From positions 1 to 21,945 of IMG/VR virus record IMGVR_UViG_3300036760_000791: a DNA stretch of 21,945 bases; one strand, 5' to 3'. Origin of the DNA: a virus. A program made the translations under genes and the position numbers. This document shows positions 1 through 4,961 of this stretch, in pieces (the stretch's first letter is position 1; every line of letters starts with the position of its first letter). The notes below the pieces were generated by a model. That model saw only the letters and a list, made by a program, of their open reading frames with translations. It did not search any database and was not told where the DNA came from.

Positions 1-320
1 TAGTCATTTTTCCAGCTGCTAGATGTCCTGCCTCTCAATACTGTTCCAACTGGCAGGCTTCCCCGATATTTACTACTTACGATATGCCCTTTTCTGTCTG
101 CGTACATATCAATAGTAGGCAGGAAATCATATGTATATTTTTTCCCGTTCTCTCCTCTCGTTATGATTGCTAGGTACGGTTTCCCATGTTGTCTTCTGTC
201 ACATTTTCCTTCCCATTCAATCTCTACTTTCCCATTCATGGCTTGCTGTTTTTTCTCGAGCTCAGCTAACCTTTTCCTGAGCTCTAAGATTTCTTTTTCA
301 ATGCTTTCTTTTTCGTTCAT
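1..320 (-). CDS. Hypothetical protein with N-terminal coiled coil (partial, runs off window)
   Basis: Reading leftward from the ATG at 320-318, the frame stays open to the window edge: 106 codons plus a partial codon beginning TA, which could be Tyr or a stop. I do not recognise the family. Residues 1-27 (starting MNEKESIEKEILELRKRL) are a charged helix with heptad-like leucines, probably a short coiled coil. Residues 31-106 are basic, with alternating aromatic and charged residues, and look like a small beta-rich domain. The start is well supported: GGAGGTGAAAGAA lies directly upstream of the ATG, and a sigma-70 promoter (340-367) lies just before that. An 84-aa rightward frame at 163-417 on the other strand is its shadow. 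Orientation and separate promoter suggest an early or regulatory transcript, opposite to the structural genes; that is inference. Confidence 0.75.
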   Translation of the reverse strand, partial: MNEKESIEKEILELRKRLAELEKKQQAMNGKVEIEWEGKCDRRQHGKPYLAIITRGENGKKYTYDFLPTIDMYADRKGHIVSSKYRGSLPVGTVLRGRTSSSWKND

Positions 321-339
321 TTCTTTCACCTCCATCTTG

Positions 340-367
340 ATTGTATCACGGTATACCCGATTGTCAA
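340..367 (-). promoter_or_regulatory. Leftward sigma-70 promoter with palindrome in the spacer
   Basis: On the minus strand TTGACA (367-362) is followed by a 16-bp spacer and TACAAT (345-340), about 20 bp before the ATG of the leftward gene at 320. The perfect palindrome GGTATACC (350-357) lies inside the spacer, where a bound repressor would block RNA polymerase. The promoter call rests on hexamer match, spacing and position; the operator is inference. Confidence 0.8.
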
Positions 368-439
368 GCCCCCTTTTGAAAAAAAATCAAAAAACTTTTT
401 CCTCTTTAATTAAATGATTTTAGATGTAGACGAGTAAAG

Positions 440-453
440 ATAAGGATCCTTAT
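440..453. promoter_or_regulatory. 14-bp perfect palindrome, candidate operator
   Basis: ATAAGGATCCTTAT is perfectly self-complementary. It ends 19 bp before the -35 box of the rightward promoter at 473-502, a spacing that suits an activator or repressor site. No binding protein can be named. Confidence 0.4.
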
Positions 454-472
454 ATTTAAAGAAAGTAATACC

Positions 473-502
473 TTGACATTTGAGGATTATTTTCTTTATA
501 TT
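473..502 (+). promoter_or_regulatory. Rightward sigma-70-like promoter of a candidate small RNA
   Basis: TTGACA (473-478), an 18-bp spacer and TATATT (497-502). Transcription would start near 509, only about 30 nt before the terminator hairpin at 541-569. No open reading frame lies between. Confidence 0.6.
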
Positions 503-508
503 AAATAT

Positions 509-569
509 GCAGACTTAATAATTCATTATTAAATCAAAAGCCTCTCGAGAAATCGAGGGGTTTTTTTTT
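509..569 (+). ncRNA. Candidate ~60-nt small RNA
   Basis: The stretch between a good promoter (473-502) and an intrinsic terminator (541-569) is about 60 nt and has no start codon with a reading frame. It contains a perfect 8-bp inverted repeat, TTAATAAT-TC-ATTATTAA (515-532), followed by the terminator hairpin, so the RNA would be two adjacent stem-loops. The 5' end is inferred from the -10 box. It could instead be a short attenuated leader, or the repeat could be a DNA-level operator. Confidence 0.45.
541..569 (+). terminator. Rho-independent terminator
   Basis: CCTCTCGA-GAAA-TCGAGGGG forms an 8-bp stem (one G-U pair in RNA) closed by a GNRA-type GAAA tetraloop, and is followed by nine T residues. 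The T-run is on the plus strand, so it ends rightward transcripts. No rightward gene precedes it in the window, which is why a small RNA is proposed. Confidence 0.9.
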
Positions 570-598
570 GGCTCTTCCGCAACTTAAATTTCTTTTAA

Positions 599-655
599 GG
601 AGCCCGTAACCTAAAGTGAAGGGCTCTCCATTTAAATATCTATAAAATATTTAAA
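599..655. repeat. Two adjacent inverted repeats
   Basis: GAGCCC (600-605) pairs with GGGCTC (621-626) around a 15-nt loop, and flanking GG/CC and TTTAA/TTAAA could extend the stem. Directly after it, TTTAAATAT (631-639) and ATATTTAAA (647-655) form a perfect 9-bp inverted repeat with a 7-nt loop. Neither is followed by a T-run, so they are not terminators. Their role is unknown. Confidence 0.5.
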
Positions 656-685
656 AGATATAAGACATGTTTTTTCCCCTGATTT

Positions 686-728
686 TTGCAACTCTATATG
701 GTAGACCTTGCAACTCTATATGGTAGAC
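686..728. repeat. Tandem 21-bp direct repeat
   Basis: Two identical 21-bp copies (686-706 and 708-728) sharing the core GCAACTCTATATGGTAGAC are separated by one base, giving a 22-bp period, close to two helical turns. Identical sites on the same DNA face are typical of cooperative protein binding such as operators or replication iterons. The GGTAGA core recurs in the palindrome at 1239-1254. Confidence 0.75.
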
Positions 729-739
729 TTAGTTTTAAT

Positions 740-1100
740 GGACGGCTTCCTTACCCTTTAAATTAAATTAAATCAAATTAAAGAAAGAAAGAAAGTAATA
801 CAAAGAAAGAAATATATATATAATACTTAAGTAATAAAAATAATAATAAATATAAATAAAGATATAATACGTCTATGTCTAAATAACTAAAGTCTATGTA
901 GAATAAGTAAGAATAGAATAAGTAAGATAAGAAAAATCAAAGTAATTATAATCGTTTTAATTATAGCCTATATTAAATTCCTCATTATAAAGAAGATAAT
1001 CAGATATAGATAATATAATTAGTCATATATAAATAATATAAACAATATAATCAGATGATATCATAAAGAAAGATGAGAGAGGTAATATTTAAAAAGGAAC
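740..1100. other. AT-rich low-complexity non-coding stretch with short repeats
   Basis: Mostly A, T and purine runs with frequent stop codons on both strands; I see no gene here. Short direct repeats include GTCTATGT (871-878, 892-899) and TAGAATAAGTAAGA (899-912, 914-927; period 15). ATGATATCAT (1055-1064) is a perfect 10-bp palindrome. The region could be a replication origin or unwinding element, or simply degenerate spacer; sequence alone does not decide. Together with the features at 321-740 and 1101-1355 it fills a gap of about 1 kb between convincing genes. Confidence 0.6.
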
Positions 1101-1129
1101 TTGACAAGATCAGTAAATAAGAGTAATAT
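1101..1129 (+). promoter_or_regulatory. Consensus-like rightward promoter with no assigned gene
   Basis: TTGACA (1101-1106), a 17-bp spacer and TAATAT (1124-1129) form a near-ideal sigma-70 promoter, with initiation expected near 1136. No credible rightward reading frame follows. The transcript would cross T-runs at 1221-1239 and then run antisense to the sigma-region-4 operon. In AT-rich DNA a chance match is possible, so this is a candidate. Confidence 0.45.
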
Positions 1130-1238
1130 GAAAACGATGGTAAAAAGATATTATGTCAACTAGAGGGGTAAAATCAGAGTAGATTTATAGTCGCATAAGT
1201 ACGATTATGTAAACTAAGCCTTTTTTTGTTTGTTTTTT

Positions 1239-1254
1239 TAGGTAGATCTACCTA
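1239..1254. promoter_or_regulatory. 16-bp perfect palindrome, candidate operator
   Basis: TAGGTAGATCTACCTA is fully self-complementary. Its half-site GGTAGA also occurs in both copies of the 21-bp direct repeat (686-728). T-runs lie to its left and no T-run follows it on either strand in the direction of transcription, so it does not look like a terminator. A dimeric DNA-binding protein is the simplest reading. Confidence 0.5.
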
Positions 1255-1355
1255 GGATAGATAGCTCTTTGTTTAAAGGGGGGTATGGGAACTTTTGACT
1301 TATGGGGGGTCTTTTTGTCATCATTACTTACTCTCTTGATTTTCATATTTTCCCA

Positions 1356-1517
1356 TTATAGCTTTTTCAAAATTCTATAAAGATAATCTATTCTTTTTTG
1401 TTTATTAGCAAGCTCAATTATTTTCCGCATATAAGATTCTTTTTGTTGTTTTAATATTTCAAATGGTACATTTTTTTCTTTTGTTTCTTGTTCCAGGTAG
1501 TCTCTGAGGTTCTGCAT
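1356..1517 (-). CDS. Small hypothetical protein, third gene of the sigma-region-4 operon
   Basis: A 53-aa leftward frame, start ATG 1517-1515, stop TAA at 1358-1356. The sequence (starting MQNLRDYLEQETKEK) is highly charged and almost entirely predicted helix; no family is recognised. The start codon directly abuts the upstream gene's stop (TAA then ATG), and GGGAG sits about 7 nt before it inside the upstream coding sequence, so translation is probably coupled to the sigma-region-4 gene. Such a pairing would suit an accessory or inhibitor partner of that protein, but this is inference. Support comes from the ribosome binding site, the exact junction and the absence of a competing frame. Confidence 0.65.
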   Translation of the reverse strand: MQNLRDYLEQETKEKNVPFEILKQQKESYMRKIIELANKQKRIDYLYRILKKL

Positions 1518-1832
1518 TTAATTCTCCCTTTTTGCTAATAGTACTCCATTTCTATCAATCAAAATACTAGGAATTAGTTTATTAACTTTTCGACTTGGGT
1601 ATTTTAATTTTCTTAATGCTTTTGCTTTTATTTGCCAGATTCGTTCTCGGGTAACATGAAAATGGTCTGCAATTTGTTTTAATGTTTTAGGTTCTTCAAT
1701 GAGACCGAGATACATAGTTAAGACTATTGCTTCTCTTTCTGTAATTATTTTCAGGGCTTTTTCTATTTTATCCTTAATTTCTGGTTCAAGGGTTTTTAAG
1801 ACACGAGAATAGAACCTAGCATTTCCATTCAT
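1518..1832 (-). CDS. Stand-alone sigma-70 region 4 protein (putative phage transcription regulator)
   Basis: A 104-aa protein. Residues 31-80 read as region 4 of primary sigma factors: TEREAIVLTMYLG, then the helix-turn-helix LKQIADHFHVTRERIWQI and the recognition-helix tail KALRKLKYPSR (71-81), close to the VTRERIRQI/KALRKLRHPSR signature of RpoD. In sigma factors this domain contacts the -35 box and the beta-flap of RNA polymerase. Regions 1-3, including the -10-binding region 2, are absent, so it cannot be a complete sigma factor. It may retarget host polymerase to phage promoters, team with a separate region-2 protein, or compete with host sigma. It is the middle gene of a leftward operon, with the upstream TAG abutting its ATG and AGGAAG as ribosome binding site. 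Homology is confident; function is inferred. Confidence 0.85.
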   Translation of the reverse strand: MNGNARFYSRVLKTLEPEIKDKIEKALKIITEREAIVLTMYLGLIEEPKTLKQIADHFHVTRERIWQIKAKALRKLKYPSRKVNKLIPSILIDRNGVLLAKREN

Positions 1833-1994
1833 CTAGTTCTTCCTTCTTATTTTCATTTTTCTCATAATTGGTTTATTTTTAAGTTTTCCAAAGAAATGGC
1901 CTATAGTCATCCAGCAATATATTTCTTTATCAGTATTTATGAATGGAGTTAAGGTTTTGGGCACATTGAAGATTGGATATTTAGGTTTATTCAT
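1833..1994 (-). CDS. Small hypothetical protein, first gene of the sigma-region-4 operon
   Basis: A 53-aa leftward frame, ATG 1994-1992, stop TAG 1835-1833. It begins MNKPKYPIFNVPKTLTPFIN, has a central TDKEIYCWMTIGHFFGK segment and a strongly basic C-terminus ending RKMKIRRKN, suggesting nucleic-acid or polymerase contact. Family not recognised. Its stop is followed immediately by the ATG of the sigma-region-4 gene. The Shine-Dalgarno sequence is weak, but its leader AGAACTAG-ATGAAT is repeated at the next gene's start. A promoter lies about 28 bp upstream (2022-2049), which supports a real first gene with a short leader. Confidence 0.6.
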   Translation of the reverse strand: MNKPKYPIFNVPKTLTPFINTDKEIYCWMTIGHFFGKLKNKPIMRKMKIRRKN

Positions 1995-2021
1995 CTAGTT
2001 CTGATTAATAGTTCCACATAT

Positions 2022-2049
2022 AAAATAGCACAAATTTTTGAAAAGTCAA
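2022..2049 (-). promoter_or_regulatory. Leftward promoter of the sigma-region-4 operon
   Basis: On the minus strand TTGACT (2049-2044), a 16-bp spacer and TATTTT (2027-2022). The expected start near 2015 leaves a leader of about 20 nt before the ATG at 1994. It diverges from the rightward promoter at 2132-2159. Confidence 0.6.
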
Positions 2050-2086
2050 GGGGGCTAAAGAAAGCGTTTTTTACAGGGGAAAATTA

Positions 2087-2096
2087 TCTTATAAGA
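2087..2096. promoter_or_regulatory. 10-bp palindrome between divergent promoters
   Basis: TCTTATAAGA is perfectly self-complementary and lies roughly midway between the leftward (2022-2049) and rightward (2132-2159) promoters. Its position would suit a shared operator; its short length and AT-richness make chance possible. Confidence 0.3.
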
Positions 2097-2131
2097 CAAC
2101 ACAATTTTAGGGCATATTTAGTGGGTAGGGC

Positions 2132-2159
2132 TTGACAAACGCAATATTTTGTGTATATT
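2132..2159 (+). promoter_or_regulatory. Rightward promoter of the packaging and structural operon
   Basis: TTGACA (2132-2137), a 16-bp spacer and TATATT (2154-2159), initiating near 2167. It is the only clear promoter before an uninterrupted series of rightward genes reaching the window end. It also rules out the TTG at 2132 as a start codon, since that TTG is the -35 box itself. Confidence 0.75.
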
Positions 2160-2212
2160 CTTGTATTGATGGCAAAGAACGGCACTATACCTTGTGGTGG
2201 TTTAGGGCGAGA

Positions 2213-2431
2213 ATGGGCTTGAAACAGGCTTATTATAACTGGGTTTTTCGGCGTCGGCTGAAGAAGCTGATGAAATTTTTGCGTTTCATAGATGCTAGTT
2301 TTAAAGACAAGCCACGCTATAAGAAGCGTCAATTTTGGAGGGCATTTATATCTTCACCTTCTTTTAGGCAGTATGTCATGGATCGCCTTAATAAGGACCT
2401 TCTTTCTGAGAGAAATCGAGGCAAAGGATGA
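2213..2431 (+). CDS. Small highly basic hypothetical protein, first gene of the late operon
   Basis: A 72-aa protein starting at ATG 2213 (MGLKQAYYNWVFRRRLKKLM). The frame extends upstream to a TTG at 2132, but that codon forms the -35 box of the promoter and lies before the transcription start, so the first in-frame ATG after it is chosen; AGGGCGAG upstream is a modest ribosome binding site. The product is rich in Arg, Lys and aromatic residues with no recognisable domain. It overlaps the small terminase gene by 4 bp, so it may act in DNA recognition or packaging. Function is unknown. Confidence 0.6.
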   Translation: MGLKQAYYNWVFRRRLKKLMKFLRFIDASFKDKPRYKKRQFWRAFISSPSFRQYVMDRLNKDLLSERNRGKG

Positions 2432-2961
2432 TAAGGCCAAACAGATTTAAGGTTGTGGATGGGGTTCCTATTCTTTTCGGGCGGGAGACTCGACCTCGAA
2501 CATTCAGGGTAAGACCCAAGAAGAGAAAAAGAAAAAGCGATTATGGGATTAAGAAGATGACGAAGCAGGAGAAGCAAGCGCTTCAGAATTATTTTGAAGG
2601 GGGAATGACTAACAAGGGGCAGGCTGCAATAGCGGCTGGATATGAAGTTTCTAATGCTTCAAATATTATTCCTAGGCTCTTGAAACGCAAGCCAATTGCT
2701 GAAGCATTGGAAAAGCGGGGAATTACAAAAGAGAAGATTGCTGAAATTATTGCCGATGGCTTGGAGGCTATGCACCCGATGCGTCCAAAACAGAAGGATC
2801 AAAATGCTCGATACAAGTTTGTAACAGAGGCCAATAAAATCTTAGACAACTATCCTCCCAAGAAAGTTCAGGTTGAGGAGCGATCCGTGGTTTTGCATCT
2901 TGGGCGAGAGGATTATGAAGCAATGGAGCGTTATGAGGAGTTAAGGAAAAAAGATGTTTAG
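2428..2961 (+). CDS. terS: Terminase small subunit (probable)
   Basis: A 177-aa protein. Residues 44-95 (MTKQEKQALQNYFEGGMTN, then GQAAIAAGYEVSNASNIIPRL and a KPIAEAL segment) match the helical N-terminal DNA-binding pattern of Terminase_2-type small subunits, where a helix-turn-helix with an 'AAxxAGY' element precedes the 'RLLKxPxxAEAL' stretch. The N-terminal 43 residues are an extra basic tail. The small subunit binds the packaging site on phage DNA and delivers it to the large subunit. The start overlaps the previous gene (ATGA) and the end overlaps the large terminase gene by 8 bp. Position directly before the large subunit is the strongest support. Confidence 0.75.
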   Translation: MIRPNRFKVVDGVPILFGRETRPRTFRVRPKKRKRKSDYGIKKMTKQEKQALQNYFEGGMTNKGQAAIAAGYEVSNASNIIPRLLKRKPIAEALEKRGITKEKIAEIIADGLEAMHPMRPKQKDQNARYKFVTEANKILDNYPPKKVQVEERSVVLHLGREDYEAMERYEELRKKDV

Positions 2962-4552
2962 AGTAGAGGCTGATCCAGGAGTTCCCATTTCTTCTAAATG
3001 GAGGTCGTCTGATAGTTGGGTTTCATTCTGTTTGAATGATTTATTCTTCCTATCAAAGGTCATTTTGCACCATGGCAAGAACGTAGAATATAGAGATTTG
3101 AATTGGATTCATAGAGAGCTCTGTGATTTTCTGGATGAGGGGAAAAATCCGATAAAACAGCTTCTGGTGCTTATGGGGCGAGACATGCTCAAAAGCTCGA
3201 TAGCCAGGGCATTGATCATTCAATGGTTTCTGAAAAAGAGAGTAAAGAACAATCAGGGAAAATCATTTATTGCAAGTGGCATATTCGATCTTGCTCAGGA
3301 TTCTTTAGAGCGAGTGATTAAGGAAATCCTTGAAAATGAGCTTCTTCAGGGTTTCTTTTCAAGGATTCTCCCAAATTCCAAATCGGATTTTGAAGTTTGT
3401 GCTATAGACAAGGGGAGGGTTCGTTACAAGGGGGTTGAAATAGACTTAGGGTCTCCCGAGAAATCGCTAACCGGACTTCACTTTGAGCTTGGGATTAATG
3501 ACAATTTATGCAACGAACTAAACACAAGAACACCAGAAATGAGGAAAAGGACGATAAAATTCTGGCAGCAACAGGAATCAATTCTAGCGGAGGATGCAAG
3601 AGAGGTTGTTTTTGAGACGCCTTGGGCAATAGATGATGTTTCTGGGATTATTCTCAATCCCGAGGGGAAATTTGATTACAGCAAAATTCGCAGGAGGCCA
3701 GGATTAACTTTTGTCTCTGATACAGGATTTGCGGTATTCTCCGCACCAGCAGTTATGGGGGAAGGCGAAATAGGGGTTCCATCCTTTCCTGAAAAGCTTA
3801 ACGAGGAATATCTTAAAAGAAAGCGGCAGAAACAGGGCACCTATCTTTATTCTGCTCTTTATGAGCTTCAGCCGACACCGGATGAAGAGATAATCCTTAG
3901 ACGTGAGTGGTGGGATGTTCATTATGACAAGTTGCCAGTGCCGTTTATCCGCAATCTTTGTATTGATGCTGCTGGCACAAAAGGCAAGAAAAGCAGCTAT
4001 ACAGGAATTTCAATCGGAGAGTGGGATCAGAATGGAACGCTTCATATTTGCTATGCAAGCCGCAGGAGGGTCTATTTTATGGAGCTTGTTTCCTGGATTC
4101 TTGAGCTTGTTGATTTATCAGCAGAGGAAGGAAGGCCGATAACTTACATTGGAATCGAGAAAGAGAAATATGGAGAATTTCTAGCTGCCCATTTAGTCAA
4201 TAAACGTTCAGACCTTATTGTGAGTTTGATACCGCTGCATGGAGAGCCGAGGGGGACACGTCACGACGTGCTGATTCCTTATTATGAACAAAGGAAGATT
4301 CTTTCGGCAACTGGGCTGACTCAGTATGAGGATGAGTTAAAGACCTATTACAAAAACAAAGATACCGGATGCGACATTATAGACAGCATCTATCTTCAGA
4401 CGAGGATAAAACTACTGCCTGAGAAGATGCGGGGCAAGGAACAATATTATCCGCTCAAAGAGGAGGACGAGGATCCGGCTTTTGATAGGCAGATTAACGA
4501 GGACTTTGAGCAAGGCTCTTTTTGGGAGCAGCAGATAAGCGAAATGTTTTAG
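2954..4552 (+). CDS. terL: Terminase large subunit (packaging ATPase and nuclease)
   Basis: A 532-aa protein. The ATPase half has a divergent Walker A, GRDMLKSS at residues 75-82, in the place of the PRGxxKST/GKS loop of other terminases. HFELGINDNLCNELNTRTPE around residues 176-194 corresponds to the Walker B region and the following 'TPEMRKR' stretch common in large terminases, although the usual first Asp of Walker B is Asn here. The C-terminal half is an RNase H-like nuclease: CIDAAGTKG (D338), IGIEKE (E402) and GCDIIDSIY (D474/D477) fit the acidic metal-binding residues. It translocates DNA into the prohead and cuts it at headful or genome ends. Length is normal for the family. TAAGGAAA precedes the start. 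Confidence 0.92.
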   Translation: MFRVEADPGVPISSKWRSSDSWVSFCLNDLFFLSKVILHHGKNVEYRDLNWIHRELCDFLDEGKNPIKQLLVLMGRDMLKSSIARALIIQWFLKKRVKNNQGKSFIASGIFDLAQDSLERVIKEILENELLQGFFSRILPNSKSDFEVCAIDKGRVRYKGVEIDLGSPEKSLTGLHFELGINDNLCNELNTRTPEMRKRTIKFWQQQESILAEDAREVVFETPWAIDDVSGIILNPEGKFDYSKIRRRPGLTFVSDTGFAVFSAPAVMGEGEIGVPSFPEKLNEEYLKRKRQKQGTYLYSALYELQPTPDEEIILRREWWDVHYDKLPVPFIRNLCIDAAGTKGKKSSYTGISIGEWDQNGTLHICYASRRRVYFMELVSWILELVDLSAEEGRPITYIGIEKEKYGEFLAAHLVNKRSDLIVSLIPLHGEPRGTRHDVLIPYYEQRKILSATGLTQYEDELKTYYKNKDTGCDIIDSIYLQTRIKLLPEKMRGKEQYYPLKEEDEDPAFDRQINEDFEQGSFWEQQISEMF

Positions 4553-4562
4553 GAGGAAAGAA

Positions 4563-4961
4563 ATGCACGTTTATAGAAAGAAATTTTTGGCATCGGATTT
4601 CACAGTAGCAATTAACAGCACCAAAGTAGATGGAACAGATTTCACATCAGAACAGATTATACTGGGATTTGCCGAAGAGGCATCTCTGACCTTTTTTGTT
4701 AAAGGTGGAAACGCAGGCTGTTCAAAAGATGTTGTATTCAAGTTTGCCTGTTATGATGGCTTGCGGAATAAGTGGGACACCATTGATTATCTTGGTGCGG
4801 GAGCTGGAGTAAGTGTTGCGGCTAATGGAACAACGGAAGTCCAAAAGACAATTTCGTTCGTTCCAAATGTTGAAAAGATAAAATTACTTTCAGTTCAAAA
4901 CCAGGAAACCGTAGCGGGTTACACAGTAGATGTGAATGTTTCGATTTTCATAAAAGCATGA
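4563..4961 (+). CDS. Beta-rich hypothetical protein, possible head decoration or fibre-associated protein
   Basis: A 132-aa protein with AGGAGG 6 bp before its ATG. Alternating hydrophobic and polar residues (ASLTFFVKGG, DVVFKFACYDG, KTISFVP, GYTVDVNVSIFIKA) suggest a single small beta-sandwich with no signal peptide or membrane segment. It resembles the 128-aa protein at 13034-13420 in size, strand pattern and ending (VNVSIFIKA versus FNLYAIVKI), so the two may be distant relatives. It overlaps the following beta-helix gene by 4 bp, so the two products may act together. No family is recognised with certainty. Confidence 0.6.
   Translation: MHVYRKKFLASDFTVAINSTKVDGTDFTSEQIILGFAEEASLTFFVKGGNAGCSKDVVFKFACYDGLRNKWDTIDYLGAGAGVSVAANGTTEVQKTISFVPNVEKIKLLSVQNQETVAGYTVDVNVSIFIKA

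Noticed and set aside
163-417. 84-aa rightward reading frame rich in Ser and Phe
   Set aside because: It lies opposite the leftward 106-codon gene, which has a promoter and a strong ribosome binding site; its composition is that of an antisense shadow.
1221-1254. T-runs plus palindrome as a terminator
   Set aside because: The T-runs precede the palindrome on the plus strand and become A-runs after it on the minus strand, so neither direction gives a stem followed by U residues.
1278-1309. G-quadruplex from G6, G3 and G6 tracts
   Set aside because: Only three separate G-runs of three or more are present, so a standard three-layer quadruplex is not supported.
321-1355. tRNA genes or a CRISPR array in the long gene-free region
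   Set aside because: No cloverleaf-like T-arm sequence was seen, and the only exact repeat is a two-copy 21-bp tandem with a one-base gap, which leaves no room for spacers.
2132-2212. TTG at 2132 as start of the first late-operon gene
   Set aside because: This TTG is the first half of the -35 box, upstream of the predicted transcription start, and has no ribosome binding site; ATG 2213 is preferred.
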